Source: Ustulina deusta
Taxonomy: Eukaryota; Ascomycota; Sordariomycetes; Xylariales; Xylariaceae
Reading direction: 5' to 3'
Length of the DNA: 64,000 nucleotides
Assembly: GCA_023159155.1 (NCBI GenBank)
Contig: JAJNNX010000085.1
Location: forward strand, 32,513-96,512
Within the stretch, counting starts at the first letter, position 1. The number at the start of each line of letters is the position of its first letter. A program made the position numbers and the translations under genes. Positions 45,623 to 60,121 of the stretch are shown here, piece by piece. The notes beneath the pieces are model-generated. The model made no database searches and was not told where the DNA came from. It saw nothing but the letters and a program-made list of their open reading frames with translations.

Positions 45623-46079
45623 TCTGCCCTTTCTGGGCCTTGTTAGTCCCTAGGAGTCCCTCAAGAGTATTGCAAAGAAGGCGGAGGACATTTTGGGGAC
45701 CCGCAAGCAGGCGGTGACGGTGGACCGTGTTTAAAGTTGTCGTGGCTAGAAGTCTAAACGTTTGATCGAACAGTCAATGAAGGTGTTAAAATAAACACGG
45801 TTGAATGACTGTGTTCCCGTAAATTCTGTGGTTGCTCATTGAGCGAATGCCTATTCAAACTCTGGGTGTCTTCACCGTTAAGTTCCAGCCGAGACCGACA
45901 GTAGCAGCCACCATAGACGAACTATGCAAGACTCACAGAGAAATAACAGTCCCAGCCCACAACTGCGTCTTTAAGTTGCAGTATAATTAACGCCATAAAT
46001 CAAAGCAGTAGCTTTTCTCGCCTGATAACCTGTGATTTGTTACCTCTCTGTCTTAGTACGTTGAATAGAGGCTCTCTTA
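45623..46079. other. Edge of euchromatin before the AT-rich block
   Basis: About 450 bp without a supported gene. The base composition changes abruptly at about 46,070-46,090, after which runs of A and T dominate to the end of the window. Confidence 0.5.
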
Positions 46080-48388
46080 AGGCTGGTTAGCTTTTTAGAT
46101 TGATTGATTGATTATGTTTTATGTTGTGAGGGGCATATATTGCCTCGTCTCTAACCTCCCTAGAGATATAAGACGTAGCAAGCTCTATCTAGTAGAATAA
46201 TTGTTATAGTAGGGTCTAGTATTATAATAGGAGCTATTTTAGCTAAATTGTCTATATTAAATATTTTTGTAAATATAATACTAAATTGTGCTTTTATAGG
46301 TTTAATATTCTAGTACTTATAGTTACTACGGTCTAATCTTTTAAGCTAAAAATAGCTAGCTTTTTATTATTTGTTTAAATTTTCTAGCAATATTTATAAG
46401 TCTAGCTTTTGCTTTTTTTTTTATAGTAATATTGTTATGCTTATTAAAGCAAGCAGTTTTATAATATTATTATTATAATTTTGTTTTAATGTTTTGTTTT
46501 GTTTTTTATTATTTTTTTGTTTTTTAATCTTATATTATTATATTTTTCCGAATTTTAAAACTTTAAAATTAACCCAAACTTAAAAAATAATTATGCTTTT
46601 AGTTTTTTAGAGTTAATAAAACAGCTATTTTTAGCTTTTTATTATTGCTTTTTTTTTTATAGCAAATATCTGTTTTTTTTATATATCTTTTTTTAAATAA
46701 TACTACTTTTTTAAAAAAAAAAAAATTAAATCTTATTATAATAGTTTATTATTTAGTAGAACTTCTAAAATATTAAAAAGTTCTAAATTAACTAGGTCTA
46801 GTATTTATGCCTTTTTATTAAACTTAATAGCTTAAATTTATATAGCTTTATTAGCTAGCTTTCCTTGGGCTACTTTTTGCTATTATGTTTATTGCTTAAT
46901 TTTAGTAGTTTAAGCTAGTTTTTTTTTATAGTTTTTATAATCTTGCAGTATACTATATATTTAGGGCTTTTTGCTTATTTTTCTTTAAAATAAAAAATAT
47001 AAATATAATAAACTTTTGTATTATAGTAGTTAAATTTGTTATAGTACTATTTATAGTTTTTATATATAAATATAGTGCTTAAATACTAGCTTAAGATTTT
47101 TTTAGGCAAGCGTAGTATTTCTAGGCATTTGTTTGGCTTATATTTAATATTTATTACTAAAAAGCTGCTAAAAACATTAGTGCTTTTATTTTTTAGCTAA
47201 TTTTTTGCTATTTGTTTAATTTATAACTATATATACCTTTTAAATCTAGCTATAATAAAGGTTAATTTTAGATCTAAAAGCTTTTTTTTTATTTTAAGCT
47301 TTGCTAATATATTTGCTTGTTTATTACTATTAATATTATAATATTTTAAGCTCTAGCATAAGTTAATATTGTATTATTTTATAAGTTTATATATTTTTAT
47401 AAAAACTTATTATAATATTATTAGTATGTTTTTTTAAGTATAGGTTAATATTATTATATAGCTTTTTAAAGTCCTTTAAAGGCCCTTAGTACTTCTATAT
47501 TAAATATTATACTATAAAAATTAAAGCTTTTATATCCTTTTATAATTAATATCTATCCTTTATATAAAACATATTTATATTTTATATTATTTTTTATTTT
47601 TAAGCTATCTAAAAAGATAGTTATATTATATACTAATCTATTTACAAACTATTTTTTAAATATTTTTATTACTATTTTTTTATTAATACTATTTATAGGG
47701 CTGGTCCTAAATCTTTTTAAGTACTTAAATAAATATAGTACTATTTTTTAAATGTTTGGTAAAAGTTTAGCTATTATTTAAAGGTTAATATATACTTATT
47801 ATTAATATTTAGCTTTTTTGCTTTGTTATATTATTTTTAATATAAACTTTTACGCTAGTAAATATATACTATGGACTGTTTTAATTCAAAAAGTATACTT
47901 ATTTCTGGCTTGTTCTAGAGCTATATCTGCTATAGGAATTCTGCTAGCTATAAAGAGTATATCTTTAGGGAATATTTTCTATATTAATAATACTCTTTTA
48001 GCTATTTTTAGTAATATTTATTAGATTATTTATATATAGCTGCTAAGTCTAGTGCTTATTGTTTATTATTAGTTATTTATAGTTTTGCTTGCTAGTTTTG
48101 TTTATTTTTTATATTATATTTTATGCTTATAAAGGAGTACTAGTATTAGTACTAAATTTGCTATTTTTTGAAGGCCTGCTGCTAGGAGGCTATAAATTAC
48201 TGCTGTTATAGCTCTAATATAGTTGGCTATTTTGATTTTTTTAGCTGCTCTTTTTTTTATATGCTTTTAGAACTTTAGCTTTTTATCTAGGAATACTTCT
48301 AACTAGCAGAGTGCTAAGGTTTTTTATAGTTTAGAAAGGTTTTTTAAAAGGATCGGCTTGATTTTTATTTTATTTTTAAGGTTAATAG
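46080..48388 (-). mobile_element. RIP-degraded LINE (Tad-like non-LTR retrotransposon) relic
   Basis: On the minus strand, 48,330-48,140 reads LC-stop-LEVFLDKKLKF-stop-KHIKK, RAAKKIKIANYIRA and VIYSLLAAGLQKIA, and about 48,010-47,860 reads KIFPKDILFIASRI then IPIADIALEQARNKYTF. These are collinear with the end of the reverse transcriptase and the following linker of fungal LINEs (RWLGV...FDxKL, VxGLPAAxLRKA, GIPxAxIxLEQAR). Stops sit where Trp or Arg/Gln belong (TGG to TAG, CGA to TGA), as RIP predicts. The remaining 46,080-47,850 is too mutated to read but is continuous in composition. Left boundary is approximate. The outer LTR element interrupts it at 48,388. Confidence 0.75.
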
Positions 48389-48630
48389 TGTAACGGTCAG
48401 TACAGTCTGTATAGTTTTAGCAAGACCCGCAAGGACTCTAGACCTATATAGCAATAAAATAGGAAGTTTATATATAGACCAACCTAACTCTATAGCTATA
48501 TATATAGAGTTTATATCTACCTACCTTGTAAACTTTAACTTTTTTTTTTTTTTTTTTTTTTTTAGCTTAAAGTTTTTATTTATAATATTAATAAACTAGC
48601 TATAAAAACTTTATTTAACTAATTATAATA
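48389..48630. repeat. Left LTR of outer element
   Basis: 242 bp. It begins TGTAACGGTCAGTACAG, shares CCTATATAGCAATAAAATAG and the T-tract before AGCTTAAAG with the right LTR, and ends TTTAACTAATTATAATA. It keeps more C and G than the right LTR. Confidence 0.85.
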
Positions 48631-51600
48631 CTACTTTAAGTTTACTAATTATTTATTAATAAGTGTTTAATAAATATATATTTTTTATTTTTTTATAATT
48701 AACAAAATATAAATAAACTTTTTTTTTAATTATATATTTAATATAAAAAATTATATATTTTATAATATAAATTTAATTTTAATATAATTTTAATAAAACT
48801 TTTAATTTTTATATTATTTAAAAATTAATAATTTATAAAAAACTTAACTTTAAATATTTTTATTTTATTTTTAGCTTTTAAACAATTAAAACAATTTTAA
48901 TTTTTAAGTATAGCTAGTTTTTTATTATTAAATAATTTAAAAAAAAAATTTTTATAAAAAAAAAAAAGATTAAGCATTAGATTTTTTTATAAATATTTTA
49001 GGCGAACTAATATTTAAAAAAAAATTTAAAAAAATAAAATTTAAACTAAAACTAAAATAATATAAAATAAATAACATATTTAAAAATATAATACTAAATA
49101 TTATAGCTATATAAGCTTATAACTTTATATTAGTTTTAATAAAACTTTTTTAATAAATAAAAAAAATAAAATATTAATTTTTTAATATGTTTATTTTAAT
49201 ACTTTTAAAAAATAATTATAATTTAATTATAAAAAATATATTTAAAAATATTAACTTTAAACTTTTTAGTTTTATTACTTTATTTGCTTTTTATTTTATT
49301 AGTTTATTTTTTAATGCTTTAAACTTTATTTATATTAAAAAAACTAAAATATAAAAAACTAATTTTAATAAATTTATAAAAAATAAAGTTTTATTTAATA
49401 ATTAGGTTTATAAATTAATAAAAAAGCTAAATAAAAATATTATTACGTTCTAAATTAAAAATAGTTAATTTTAATATATTATAAGCTAATTAAAAAAATA
49501 TATTAAAAAATGAATAAAAATATATTTTTATTTAATTAAAAAATTATTTAATAATATTATTAAAATAATTTAAATTTTATTAATAATTTATTATAATTTT
49601 AATTAAATAGTTATTATTTATAAAATATTTTAAATTTATATATATAAAATTAATAAAAATATTAATAAATTTATTTTTATATTTAATAGTTTAGTTTAAA
49701 AATATTAATTTGTTAAGTTATAATAAAAATATAAATTATAAAACTATTTTTATATAAACTTAAAAAAAACTTATATAAAGTTTTTATAAATTTAAATATT
49801 TTTTATAAATTATTTATTAATAAAATTATTAAATTAATATATAATACTAAATAAGCTTATAAAAATTATTAATAAATTAAATTTATTAGTTTAATTAAAT
49901 AAAAATTTAATTTAAATAATTAAGCTTTTAGTAAACTAGCTTATTAATTTTTAGTTAATTTTAAAAGTTTTAAAACATTTATTTTAAAATAATTAAAACA
50001 AGTATTAATTATAAAAAAAAAAAAACTTATTAAAATAATAAAACTTGTTTTATTTGTAATAAAAAAAAGTATATATTAATTAATTGTTTTAATTAAAAAC
50101 TTAAAGTTTTAAATATTTAACTAGTAAAAAAAAGCTATAATAAGAATTGTTTTAGTAGTTTATTTAATTTAAAAAATAAATAGAACTAATAAAAGTTTTT
50201 TTATTAGTTTTTTTATTTATTTTAGCTAAAATATATAATTAAAACAAATTAATTATTTTTAAAATATTTATTTAATTATAAATTAATAATATTAAAATAA
50301 AAACTTTAGTTTTATATAATATTAAAACTTATATTTTTTTATTAATTAGCTATAAATTTATATAATAAATTAAATAATAATTAAAAATAAAAATAGTTCG
50401 GCTAACTAAACTTTAAAAGTTTTATAACTATTAAAATAAAATAATTAGTAAAGTTTATAAATATTTAATATATATTATAAAAATTAATAATTAATAATTT
50501 AAAAACTAAATATTTTAAATTATTAATTTTAGTTATAATATTATTATTAATATTAAATAGTTAATAAAATAAAATATTTTAATAAAAACTTAAAAATAAT
50601 AATTAATTTAATTAAATAATTTATTTTTATTAGTTTAATTTTTGCTAATAATTATAATTAAACTTTTTAATTATAAATAATAAAATATAAATTAATATAA
50701 TTAAGTATTAAAAAAATATTATTAATTATTAAAACAATTTTTTAAAAATAAAATAATTATTTTAAAAAAAACTAAAACTAAAAAAACAAAAAAAAAATTT
50801 AAGATTTTTAAACCTAAAATAAAAAAGATCTATATAATAATTTTTTTTAAAAAAAAAAACTAAGCTATTATTAAAAAAATTATATAAAACTTTTAAAATT
50901 ATTTTTATTAAAATAAATAAAAATAATTAACTAAAAAAAGTTTAAAAAAAACTTATTATAATTAAGTTTATAATAATTAAAAATAATTAATATTTTATAA
51001 AAAATTTTTTTTTAAATTAATTAAGTAGTATTATAAAAAACTTTTAATAATAAACTGATTTTATTTTTAAAAAAAAAAGATTTTTAATATATAAAGTTAA
51101 TATAAAACTTTTTGTTTTTTTAGCTATTATATTTAAAAAAGTTCTTTTTAAAAAAAAAATTTAAAATTTTAGTATTATTATAACTAAAATTTAATATAAT
51201 ACTAAAACTTAATAATAAAAAATATATTTTTAGTTTTTATTAATATTATATATTTATATAATTTATTTTATTTAAAAAAAAGTTTATAAATAAACTATTA
51301 GCTATAAACTTTATTAAATAAAATATAAATTTAAATATTATTTTTATTTTATTTATATTTAAATTTAAATTATATTAGTTTTAAATATTAGTAATATTAT
51401 ATTTAATTATTATAATATTATTTAATTTATTAAATTAAATATTATTAAAGCTTTTTATTAATTATTATTAATTATAAAATTATTATTTTTTTTTTTTTAA
51501 ATTTATAAAAAAATGTTTTAATAAAAAGTTTTATTTTTTAGTTTAAAAATAAAACCTATTTAGTAGTAAATTTTTATTAATATATAAATTTAAAAACTTT

Positions 51601-52911
51601 TAAATAATTTTGCAAATATTTATATAAATAATATTTTAATTTATTTTAAAACTAAAAAATAGCATTAAACTTATTATAAAAAAATAATTTATTATTTATA
51701 TTAAGCTAAATATTAAAAAAATATTAAAAGGTTTTGTTTTAATATATTTATTATTAATTATTTAAAAATAGTTATAAAAATTAAAATAAAAATTAAAATT
51801 AATTTTATAAAAATTTAAGCAATTATAAATTAAAATTTTAATAATTTTAAAAATATTAAATTAATTTAGTTATTTTTTAAATTTTATAATTATATTTATA
51901 TATTTATTTATTATATTAGTAAAATTATTGTTTTTTTAAATTAATTATTAAAAAAAAATAAACTATTTATAATAAAACTAAAATAAAAATAAGTTTTTAA
52001 ATATATAAAACTATTAGTTTATAAAATATTTATTTTAGTTTTTTTTAAGTTTAGCTAACTAATATAAATAAAAATAAATATTTTATATAATATAATAAAA
52101 AAAATTATTTAGTAGTAATAAAAAAATATAACTTAAAAATTTATAAAATATTTTTTTAAAACAATAATATTAATTAAGCAAGCTTATTTAATTTAAAACT
52201 ATAAATTTTTAGTAGTAATATAAATTTTAAAATATTATTATTTAAAGCTTTTTAAAACTAAGTTTTTTATAATAACTAATTATTAAATTTTATTATATTT
52301 TTTAAATAAATAGATTTTATTAATATAATAAATATACTAGGCTAATTTTTTATTAAACTTTAATATTATTTTTTAATATTAACTAGAACAAAAAAATATA
52401 ATAGCTAATATTTTATTAAAAAAAATAGCTAAGCTTTTTATAATTAAAGCTAAAAAAATCAAAAAATAAACAATAATATTAATTTTATTTAATAAAATAT
52501 TAAGTTTTATATTAATTATAAACTTTTTATTTAATATTTTTTAAAAAACTAACCTAATAAACTTAATTAAACAAAAAAATTAGCTATAAAAACTAAAAAA
52601 TAAAAACAAAAAGCTATATATACTTAAAGTTATTTTAAATAGAACTATTTTTTTTTATATAGTTTTAATTTAAAAAGTTTATATATTTTTAATTATTATA
52701 TATTAAAATTAATATAAAATAATTAAAATATTAAAATAAAAATATTATTAGTTTTATTTAAAATATAATTATAAATAATATATATAGAATTATTATAACT
52801 ATAAAAAAAACAAAATATTATAAAATAAAACTTTTAGTTTTTTTTATTTATTATTTATATTAGCTATAATATAATAATATATAATAATAAATAATAAAAA
52901 TATATTATTTA

Positions 52912-53165
52912 TGTTATAATAATAGTGTTAACTACGCATAAGGCTACTGCCGACTATATATAAGATTATTCGTACAACACTAGCAATTAGCTAATTGGTC
53001 CAATTATGTAGGCAGTATATATATATAGAATTCTCTTACTATATAAAAATTCTCTATACAAAGGTCCTATTTTTATATAGATAGTTAGAAAGATAGATCA
53101 ATATATATAATTATTTATTTTATTTCTTTGTTATATATAATATTATATCTCCTAGCTATTTAATA
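52912..53165. repeat. Left LTR of inner element
   Basis: 254 bp, starts TGTTATAATAATAG and ends CTAGCTATTTAATA; more AT-mutated than its partner. Confidence 0.86.
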
Positions 53166-56100
53166 CTAATTAGTATTTTTAACTAAAAAATATAAATTAG
53201 CAAGAATAAAAATAGAATTTTAACTTAGTTATATAAACCATATATTTTATATTGTACTCTAGTTCCTTTAGTAGTAGGCCAATAAAAAAAAAAGATTAAT
53301 TACTTATTTGTACTTTAGCTTAGCTTTTATATAAAAATATAATTAATAGCACATAATTATACTATTTTTTAATTATTATTATATAAACTATACAAAAGTT
53401 TATATTATAATTAAACTTTTTTATTTTTATTTTTTATATTTATAAATATATTGGATAATAGCTAATCGTACAAAGGCTATTAAAAACAAATATATAAAGA
53501 TACTAAAGCTTCTAAAAAATAACCTTTAATATTTTTAACTAATTTTTTATATAAGTTTATAGCTAAAAAGATTACTAAGTATATTAGTATTTTTTTAGTT
53601 ACTATATAAAGAACAATTAACTTTTATATATATAATAATACTTTATATAAACTAAAAAATTTTTTAAAAATACTAATAAAAAATATTAAGTTAGCTAAAC
53701 TATAAACGTTACAAATAATTAATAATAAAATTATTATAAAAATATATAATATATTTTATATAAAAAATATTTTAAACTAAAAGCTAATAAAGCGTTTAAA
53801 AAAAAATATATTATATAACTTACAAAAAGCAGATATATTCTAGTATATAAACTTTAACTTTTTATATAATAATTTTAAATATTACTAATATTTTTTACTT
53901 TAAATCAGCAATTCTTTAATTAAAACTATAATAATAAAAACTTTCTTATATAATAGAATAGTTTTATAATATTTATTTTTAAAACTAAGGCATAATCCTA
54001 AAAAAACTTTTATATATAAAATCAAAAAAGACCTTTAATTTAAAACAATATATTACTATATAACAATAAAGCACTAAAAGTATACTTTTAAAAAACACTT
54101 CTAACTATAAAACGCTACTTATTTTTTATACTAATTAATAACCTAGCTATATAAGCTAAAAATATGCCATATTTCTAATATATAATAAAATATCTAATCC
54201 TATAATACTCCTTATAAACCCTTAAATAACTAATATTTTATATAATACTAAATATAAAAATATTTATATTTTATATTTAGATCCTACTTATATATAACAT
54301 TTAAAATAGGATTATTTTAGTAATAAAATACTAAATATTTCTAAAAACTTAATAAAAAAAAAAAAACTATTCTAAAAAGCTATATAATCTGCTTTATAAT
54401 AAAACATAATAGTTTGATAATTTTTGCTACAAAATAGAAATTATAAAAGAATAGTTCTATATAATATTTCTAGCTATTCTAACTAATTATACAAAAGATT
54501 ATTATATATATTATATTAGTTCTAATTATATATAAAAAAAAATATATAATACTATAGATTTATATTTTAATATAGTTATAAACTATAACTAATATTAAAT
54601 AGACTAAACTAATATTATTTTTATATAAATATATAAACAAAAAAAAAACTTTTTTTTATATAAAATATTAAAAGTTATAATTAATAAACTATCAAAAATA
54701 TAAAAAGCACTTAAAGCAAAATACTTAAAAAAAATATATTTTAGTATAACTATTATATAAGTATATAAAAATATATTAGAATTTAAAATAATACTTATTT
54801 TTTAAAAACTTATATTTAAAAGTTTTTTTTTTAATTTCTGTTTGTACTTCTAAATTAAAAGCAACTTATTAAACAAACATTTTATACAAAAAGTAAAAAA
54901 TACTTATTATATAAACAGGCAATATAACTATATTAATTGCTACCTTATACAATATAAAAGTACCAGACAATATTTTTGTAATTTTTAAAAATAATACCCC
55001 AGTTAAAATTATATAAATACTTATCCCTAAAAAAATATTTATATAAACAAAAAATGCTTTGTTTGCTAAAAAAAAAAATATTAATTAATAAACCATACTT
55101 TTTAAAAAAGAACTTATATAAAAAGCTAATACTTTAATATATATAAAATAATATTTAATAATAAACTAACCTTAGCAAAATTTTTTATTTATTTTGCTAA
55201 ATATAAAAGTTATCTAAACTTATACAATAAAAAAAAAAAAAATTCTAATATATATAATAAAAATATAATATAATATATTATAAATAATATATTTATATAT
55301 TATATAACTTAAAAAAATATTTAAGTAATAATAACGGACTAGCCTTTAAATTAATTTATACTAAACAACTAGTATTATATAAAATATTAAAGCATTATTT
55401 AAAATATAAGTATTTTAAAGTTCTTAACTATAAAAAAGCCGTAAATAAAAACATACATATAAAAAAACCTTAATATAAAGATTATATAAACGCTTAAAAT
55501 AGCCAAAATAAATTTTAGTAAAAATTATATAATAACTTTAATTAGTATAATAAAAATTAATAATAAAATTAGTTATATAATTTTTTATATATTAAATATT
55601 TTTACTTTGTTTTTATTTTTATTAAAAGATATAAATTGCTTAAAAGCTTACTTTAATAATATAAAAGATATTATTATACGAAAGAATAAAAGTACCTTTT
55701 TTATTATATATAAATAAGGCTACCTTTTCTTTAATATTTATTTGTATAAAATAGCTAGCTACTTTACTAAAGTTAAACTATAGCGCTTATATAAACGTTT
55801 TAAGCATTTTTATATAAAAAAACTATATAAAATATTAATTTATATAAAATATAAAATTAAATAGCTAATTTTAGAAAAAATCCAGAAGTTCTATCACTAT
55901 TACCAAATATATAATAAAGTTTTATGCCATTTTAAGTTTATAATTAAAAATAACTATAAATTTAACTATAAAATAATTATAAATATTATATAAATAAAGA
56001 ATTAAAACATATTATATATAATTAATACTGTAATATTATTTTAAGCAGCTATTTTTTTAAAATTTATATTTATACAAAATATATAAAAAATATTATATAA

Positions 56101-58642
56101 ATATTAAATCAATATTTATTAAAAACCTTTTAATAATATTATATATAATCCAAAAATAAATTTTTTATTAAATAAATTTAAAAAATATATAAAAATAATA
56201 AACATACAATACTATAAAATATTTATTAAAGCATACTAAGCAATTAAAAAAATAAAACAAGTATATAAACTACTAAAATATATATATAATATTTTTAAAA
56301 AAAGAATTAATATATAAATAAACAATAAATCAATTTTATAAATAGCCATTAAAACATTAAACAATATAGCTAAACTAAATAGCTTTATATTAACCCTCCT
56401 TATTTTTAGAGTATACCTATATATTAATAAAGATTTTTTTTTTTTTTTAGTTCTTATATAAAAAGCAGCAGCTATTTAAAACATAATAAAAATACTATAC
56501 AAAAACCGTACAAAAATTAAAATTAACTATATAATTAAAAAATAAAATAAACTATTTTTATATAATATATTTATATTTCCTTTCTATAGCAAAGTTTTAA
56601 TATAAAAAAATAAAAAAAATAAAAAGGCCTATACAAAATTAAAGCAATTAAAAAATTAAATATAATTATTGCTTCAATAAATAAGCTAATATATTTCTGC
56701 TATATATAAATTAAACTATATTACTATATAAAAAATACTTAAACTAAAAACATAAAAAATAATAGTATATAACTAGTACAACTAATAATAATACAAAAAA
56801 AACATAACTAGCTAAAAAAAGAACCTATTATATATTTATTATATAATACCTAAACATTATAAACCTTTTTAACTATAAAAAAACATTAAACCTTTAAACT
56901 AGCAACTAAGTTTTATATAAATAGGATTATTATAACCTTTAAAAAACCATTTAAAAAATCAGATATAACAAAGATTAACAAACTTATTATATAAAGTATT
57001 TTTAAGTTTATTATATATAACCTAGATATATATAAAAAAAAGTATATTTTTAAATCTTGCTTCGTACAAAAAAAAAAAAAAAAATACCAAGCTATATAAA
57101 AAGTTAAAACTAGTTATATAAAAGTATAATAATACTAAAAAAAGCATAATTTTAACCTAATTGCTAACAATTTAATAAATAAACCAATAGCTAATTTTAG
57201 CTTTTAAACCTACCTTTATATATAACTTTAAAACATTATACAAATTTAGAAATATTACCTAAGCTTATATTTAGTTAAAAAATAAACTATTATATAATAT
57301 TTATACTTATTTACCCCTAGAGCTAAAAAATAAATATTTTCTAAAGATTATTCTATAAATTATATAACTTTTATATAGCCTAGCTAAATTTAAGCTATAT
57401 TAGTTTAAAACTTATTATTAATACTACTAAAAAAAACTCAAAATATAAATATTTATATATAACTTATACTTATTATTTATATATAATAGCCCGGACACTT
57501 TTAGAATAACTAAAATATAAACAAATAATATTTTAAACTTTATAACCCTAAACTTCTTAATATATAAAAAAAAAAAACTTTAGCAAACAAAACTTTATAT
57601 AAAACTAAAAAAAATTCTATTTTCTAACTACTTAATTAAGTTTAATAGTAAAAAAATTTCTTTATATAAATATAATATTATAATAACCTAAAAAAACTAA
57701 ACTAAAAATTTAGCTAAAATTAACCTTTATATAAAAAAGTTTACTTAAACTTATATTTTTTAATAAGCCTAAAAAGTATATATTAGCAATATATACCAAC
57801 TAGAAACTATATACAATTTTATTATTATAGCCTAAATAACCAAGCTATAATTATATAACATTAAAACATTAAATAAACAGATTAAATAACAAAAAAACAA
57901 CCTAACTTAAAAACTTATATTTATTTTATTTAACTTTTATTATATAAAACTATTTATTTTTATAAATAGCTTATTTATAAATAATATAAATATAACTTTT
58001 TAGTTTAGTTTTATTATTATATTAATAATTAAAACTTATATAAAAAATATAACAAACCTAAACTTTAAAATTAAAAAAAATATTATATACTAAAATTCAA
58101 ACAAATATAAACAAGTTATATAAAACATTCTAGCTAACAAATTATATAGCATAATAAATAGCTTTAATAATACTATTACTTTTTATATAATTTTTTAAAA
58201 AGTTATAAAAATATTTAACTTACTTTTAATACTTACTATTTTATACTTAAACTTAAAATTATTATATAATTGCTTAATTAAACTAGAAATAATATAAAAA
58301 AAAAACTAATAATTAATATTATATTTTTTTAAAAATTATCTAAAAAAAAAAAATTTCTAAAATATAATAAATTAACAATAAAAACAATTTAGCAAATATA
58401 TTTACTAAATATACCCTAAACCAAACATTAAAAACTCTAGTTTTTATTAATAAGCTATTTATATAAATTAAAACATTTATTAAAAAACTATAAAAAATAT
58501 GCTTATATAATAAAAAATAACTAATAATTAAGCTATATATAAAAAAACAAACATTATATATAAGTATTAAAAAAAATAAAAAAGCATAAAAAAGACAATA
58601 AAAATTTATTTATATCCCGAAGGGCCAACATATAACTACTTT

Positions 58643-58681
58643 CCCCCCCCCCCCCCCCCTAGACAAACCCCCCCCCCCCCC
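58643..58681 (+). repeat. Two long poly-C runs in AT-rich DNA
   Basis: C17 (58643..58659) and C14 (58668..58681) separated by TAGACAAA, inside the inner element. Striking because surrounding sequence has almost no C or G. Confidence 0.95.
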
Positions 58682-59215
58682 TTCTTTTAACTACAGTTAG
58701 AACATTGCGCTCCATACAAGCGCTAGACACAAACACTACATATACCCCTTTAAAAACTAAAAACTTAACAATATACTAAAAATAGCGCCCCAGTGTAGTA
58801 GTAGCAGCCGCCGTATAGACCGTCCGTACAAAGCAGGGATACCACTCTCTAACTTTGGACCAAAATAGCCTAAAAATAGCTTTTCTAGCAGATAAACTTA
58901 GCTTAAACGTTTATAAAAATATCTAATAATAATACCTAAAATATAATATTAATAAATAGTGCAATAATAATAATACTTTTTTTATTTTATTATATAATAA
59001 AATATATTAATTATTAAGCATACTAAAAATTATTTATATAAAAATAAAAACTAAAAATATATATATATTTATATAAAAAGTTTATATAAAGGCCTAGTAG
59101 GCCTAACTCTTTATAGGGAGGCTATATATTTCTATACAGCTATTATCTTTTGTACAAACAAAATTTTAAAACTACAAAACGCTACTCAGGGCAGGCAGCA
59201 CCAGACACAAATAAG

Positions 59216-59412
59216 CAGGAGCAGCAGCAGACATACTACTACTATTACTGCTACTACTAATAGTACTGCTCAGATTACTATTAATATAACACTTAGAACA
59301 GCAAAAAAGCCTTACGTATAATAGTAATAGTAGTAGTAGCAGTGGTAGTAGTAATACTACTACTACTAATAATACTACTATTATTGCTACTACTATTATT
59401 ACTACTATTATT
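59216..59412. repeat. TAC/TAG/GCA trinucleotide repeat cluster
   Basis: Interrupted CAG/TAC/TAT triplets followed by GTAGTAGTAGCAGTGGTAG and then TAC/TAT triplets again, so the strands partly complement each other and could fold back. Lies between the inner element's interior and its right LTR, followed by a TA run near 59,470 and an A18 run near 59,517. Confidence 0.8.
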
Positions 59413-59465
59413 ATATAATAACTATTATTTCTAAATTAATATAACCTTAAAATAATAACTAGAGC

Positions 59466-59506
<41 letters not shown>

Positions 59507-59867
59507 GCTTAAAGAAAAAAAAAAAAAAAAAAAGGAAAAGCAGTACAAAAGCAGCCCATTTTATATATAACAACTATAAATATTACGCTTTATCTAATCT
59601 TAAGTATTTCTAAACAATATATAAAAGGCAGTTATGTACGGAAGGCAATCATATATAAAAAGTAGTCATATATAGAAAGCAGTTATATATAATAGGCAAA
59701 CTACGAAAGGTTTTTTGAAAAAACAGCAATTTAACATACTATTAGACAATTCTATTAATTACGGATTGGCCGTACGCTATAGTCTATATTTTCTTTGCAT
59801 CTAGAATTTCTTATTTATTTTAGTAGTTATATAGAGGTGCACTGCAATTAAAAAAAAAAAGAGCTAG

Positions 59868-60121
59868 TATTATAATAATAGTATTAACTATGCACAAGGC
59901 TACTGCTAACTACATATAAGACTATTTGTATAACACTAGCAATTAGCTAATTGGTCCAATTGCATAGGCAGTGTATATATATAGAATTCTCTTACTATAT
60001 AAGAATTCTCCATACAAAGGTCCTACCTTCGTACGGATAGTTAAAGAGATAGATCGATATATATAGTTATTTATCTTACCTCTTTGTTACGTACAATATT
60101 ATACCCCCTGGCCACCCAACA
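59868..60121. repeat. Right LTR of inner element
   Basis: 254 bp, starts TATTATAATAATAG and ends CCTGGCCACCCAACA, keeping the canonical CA end and several CpG/CpA sites lost from the left LTR. Confidence 0.86.

Larger units (their letters stand above)
52912..60121. mobile_element. Nested inner LTR retrotransposon, 7.2 kb
   Basis: Two 254-bp LTRs (52912..53165 and 59868..60121) share ACACTAGCAATTAGCTAATT, GGTCCAATT and TATATAGAATTCTCTTACTA. The element is bounded by the 5-bp target duplication ATTTA (52907..52911 and 60122..60126) inside the outer element. A purine run (A11 then GAG) precedes the right LTR. The interior is RIP-degraded but less than the outer element, and retains a GC-rich patch at 58,616-58,870 with poly-C runs and triplet repeats before the right LTR. 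No coding frame survives. Insertion is younger than the outer element by position. Confidence 0.87.

Noticed and set aside
47818..48024. 68-residue ORF in the AT-rich block
   Set aside because: It is the antisense of the LINE reverse-transcriptase relic.
59216..59412. CRISPR-like or tandem array
   Set aside because: Simple interrupted triplets without spacers; eukaryotic context.
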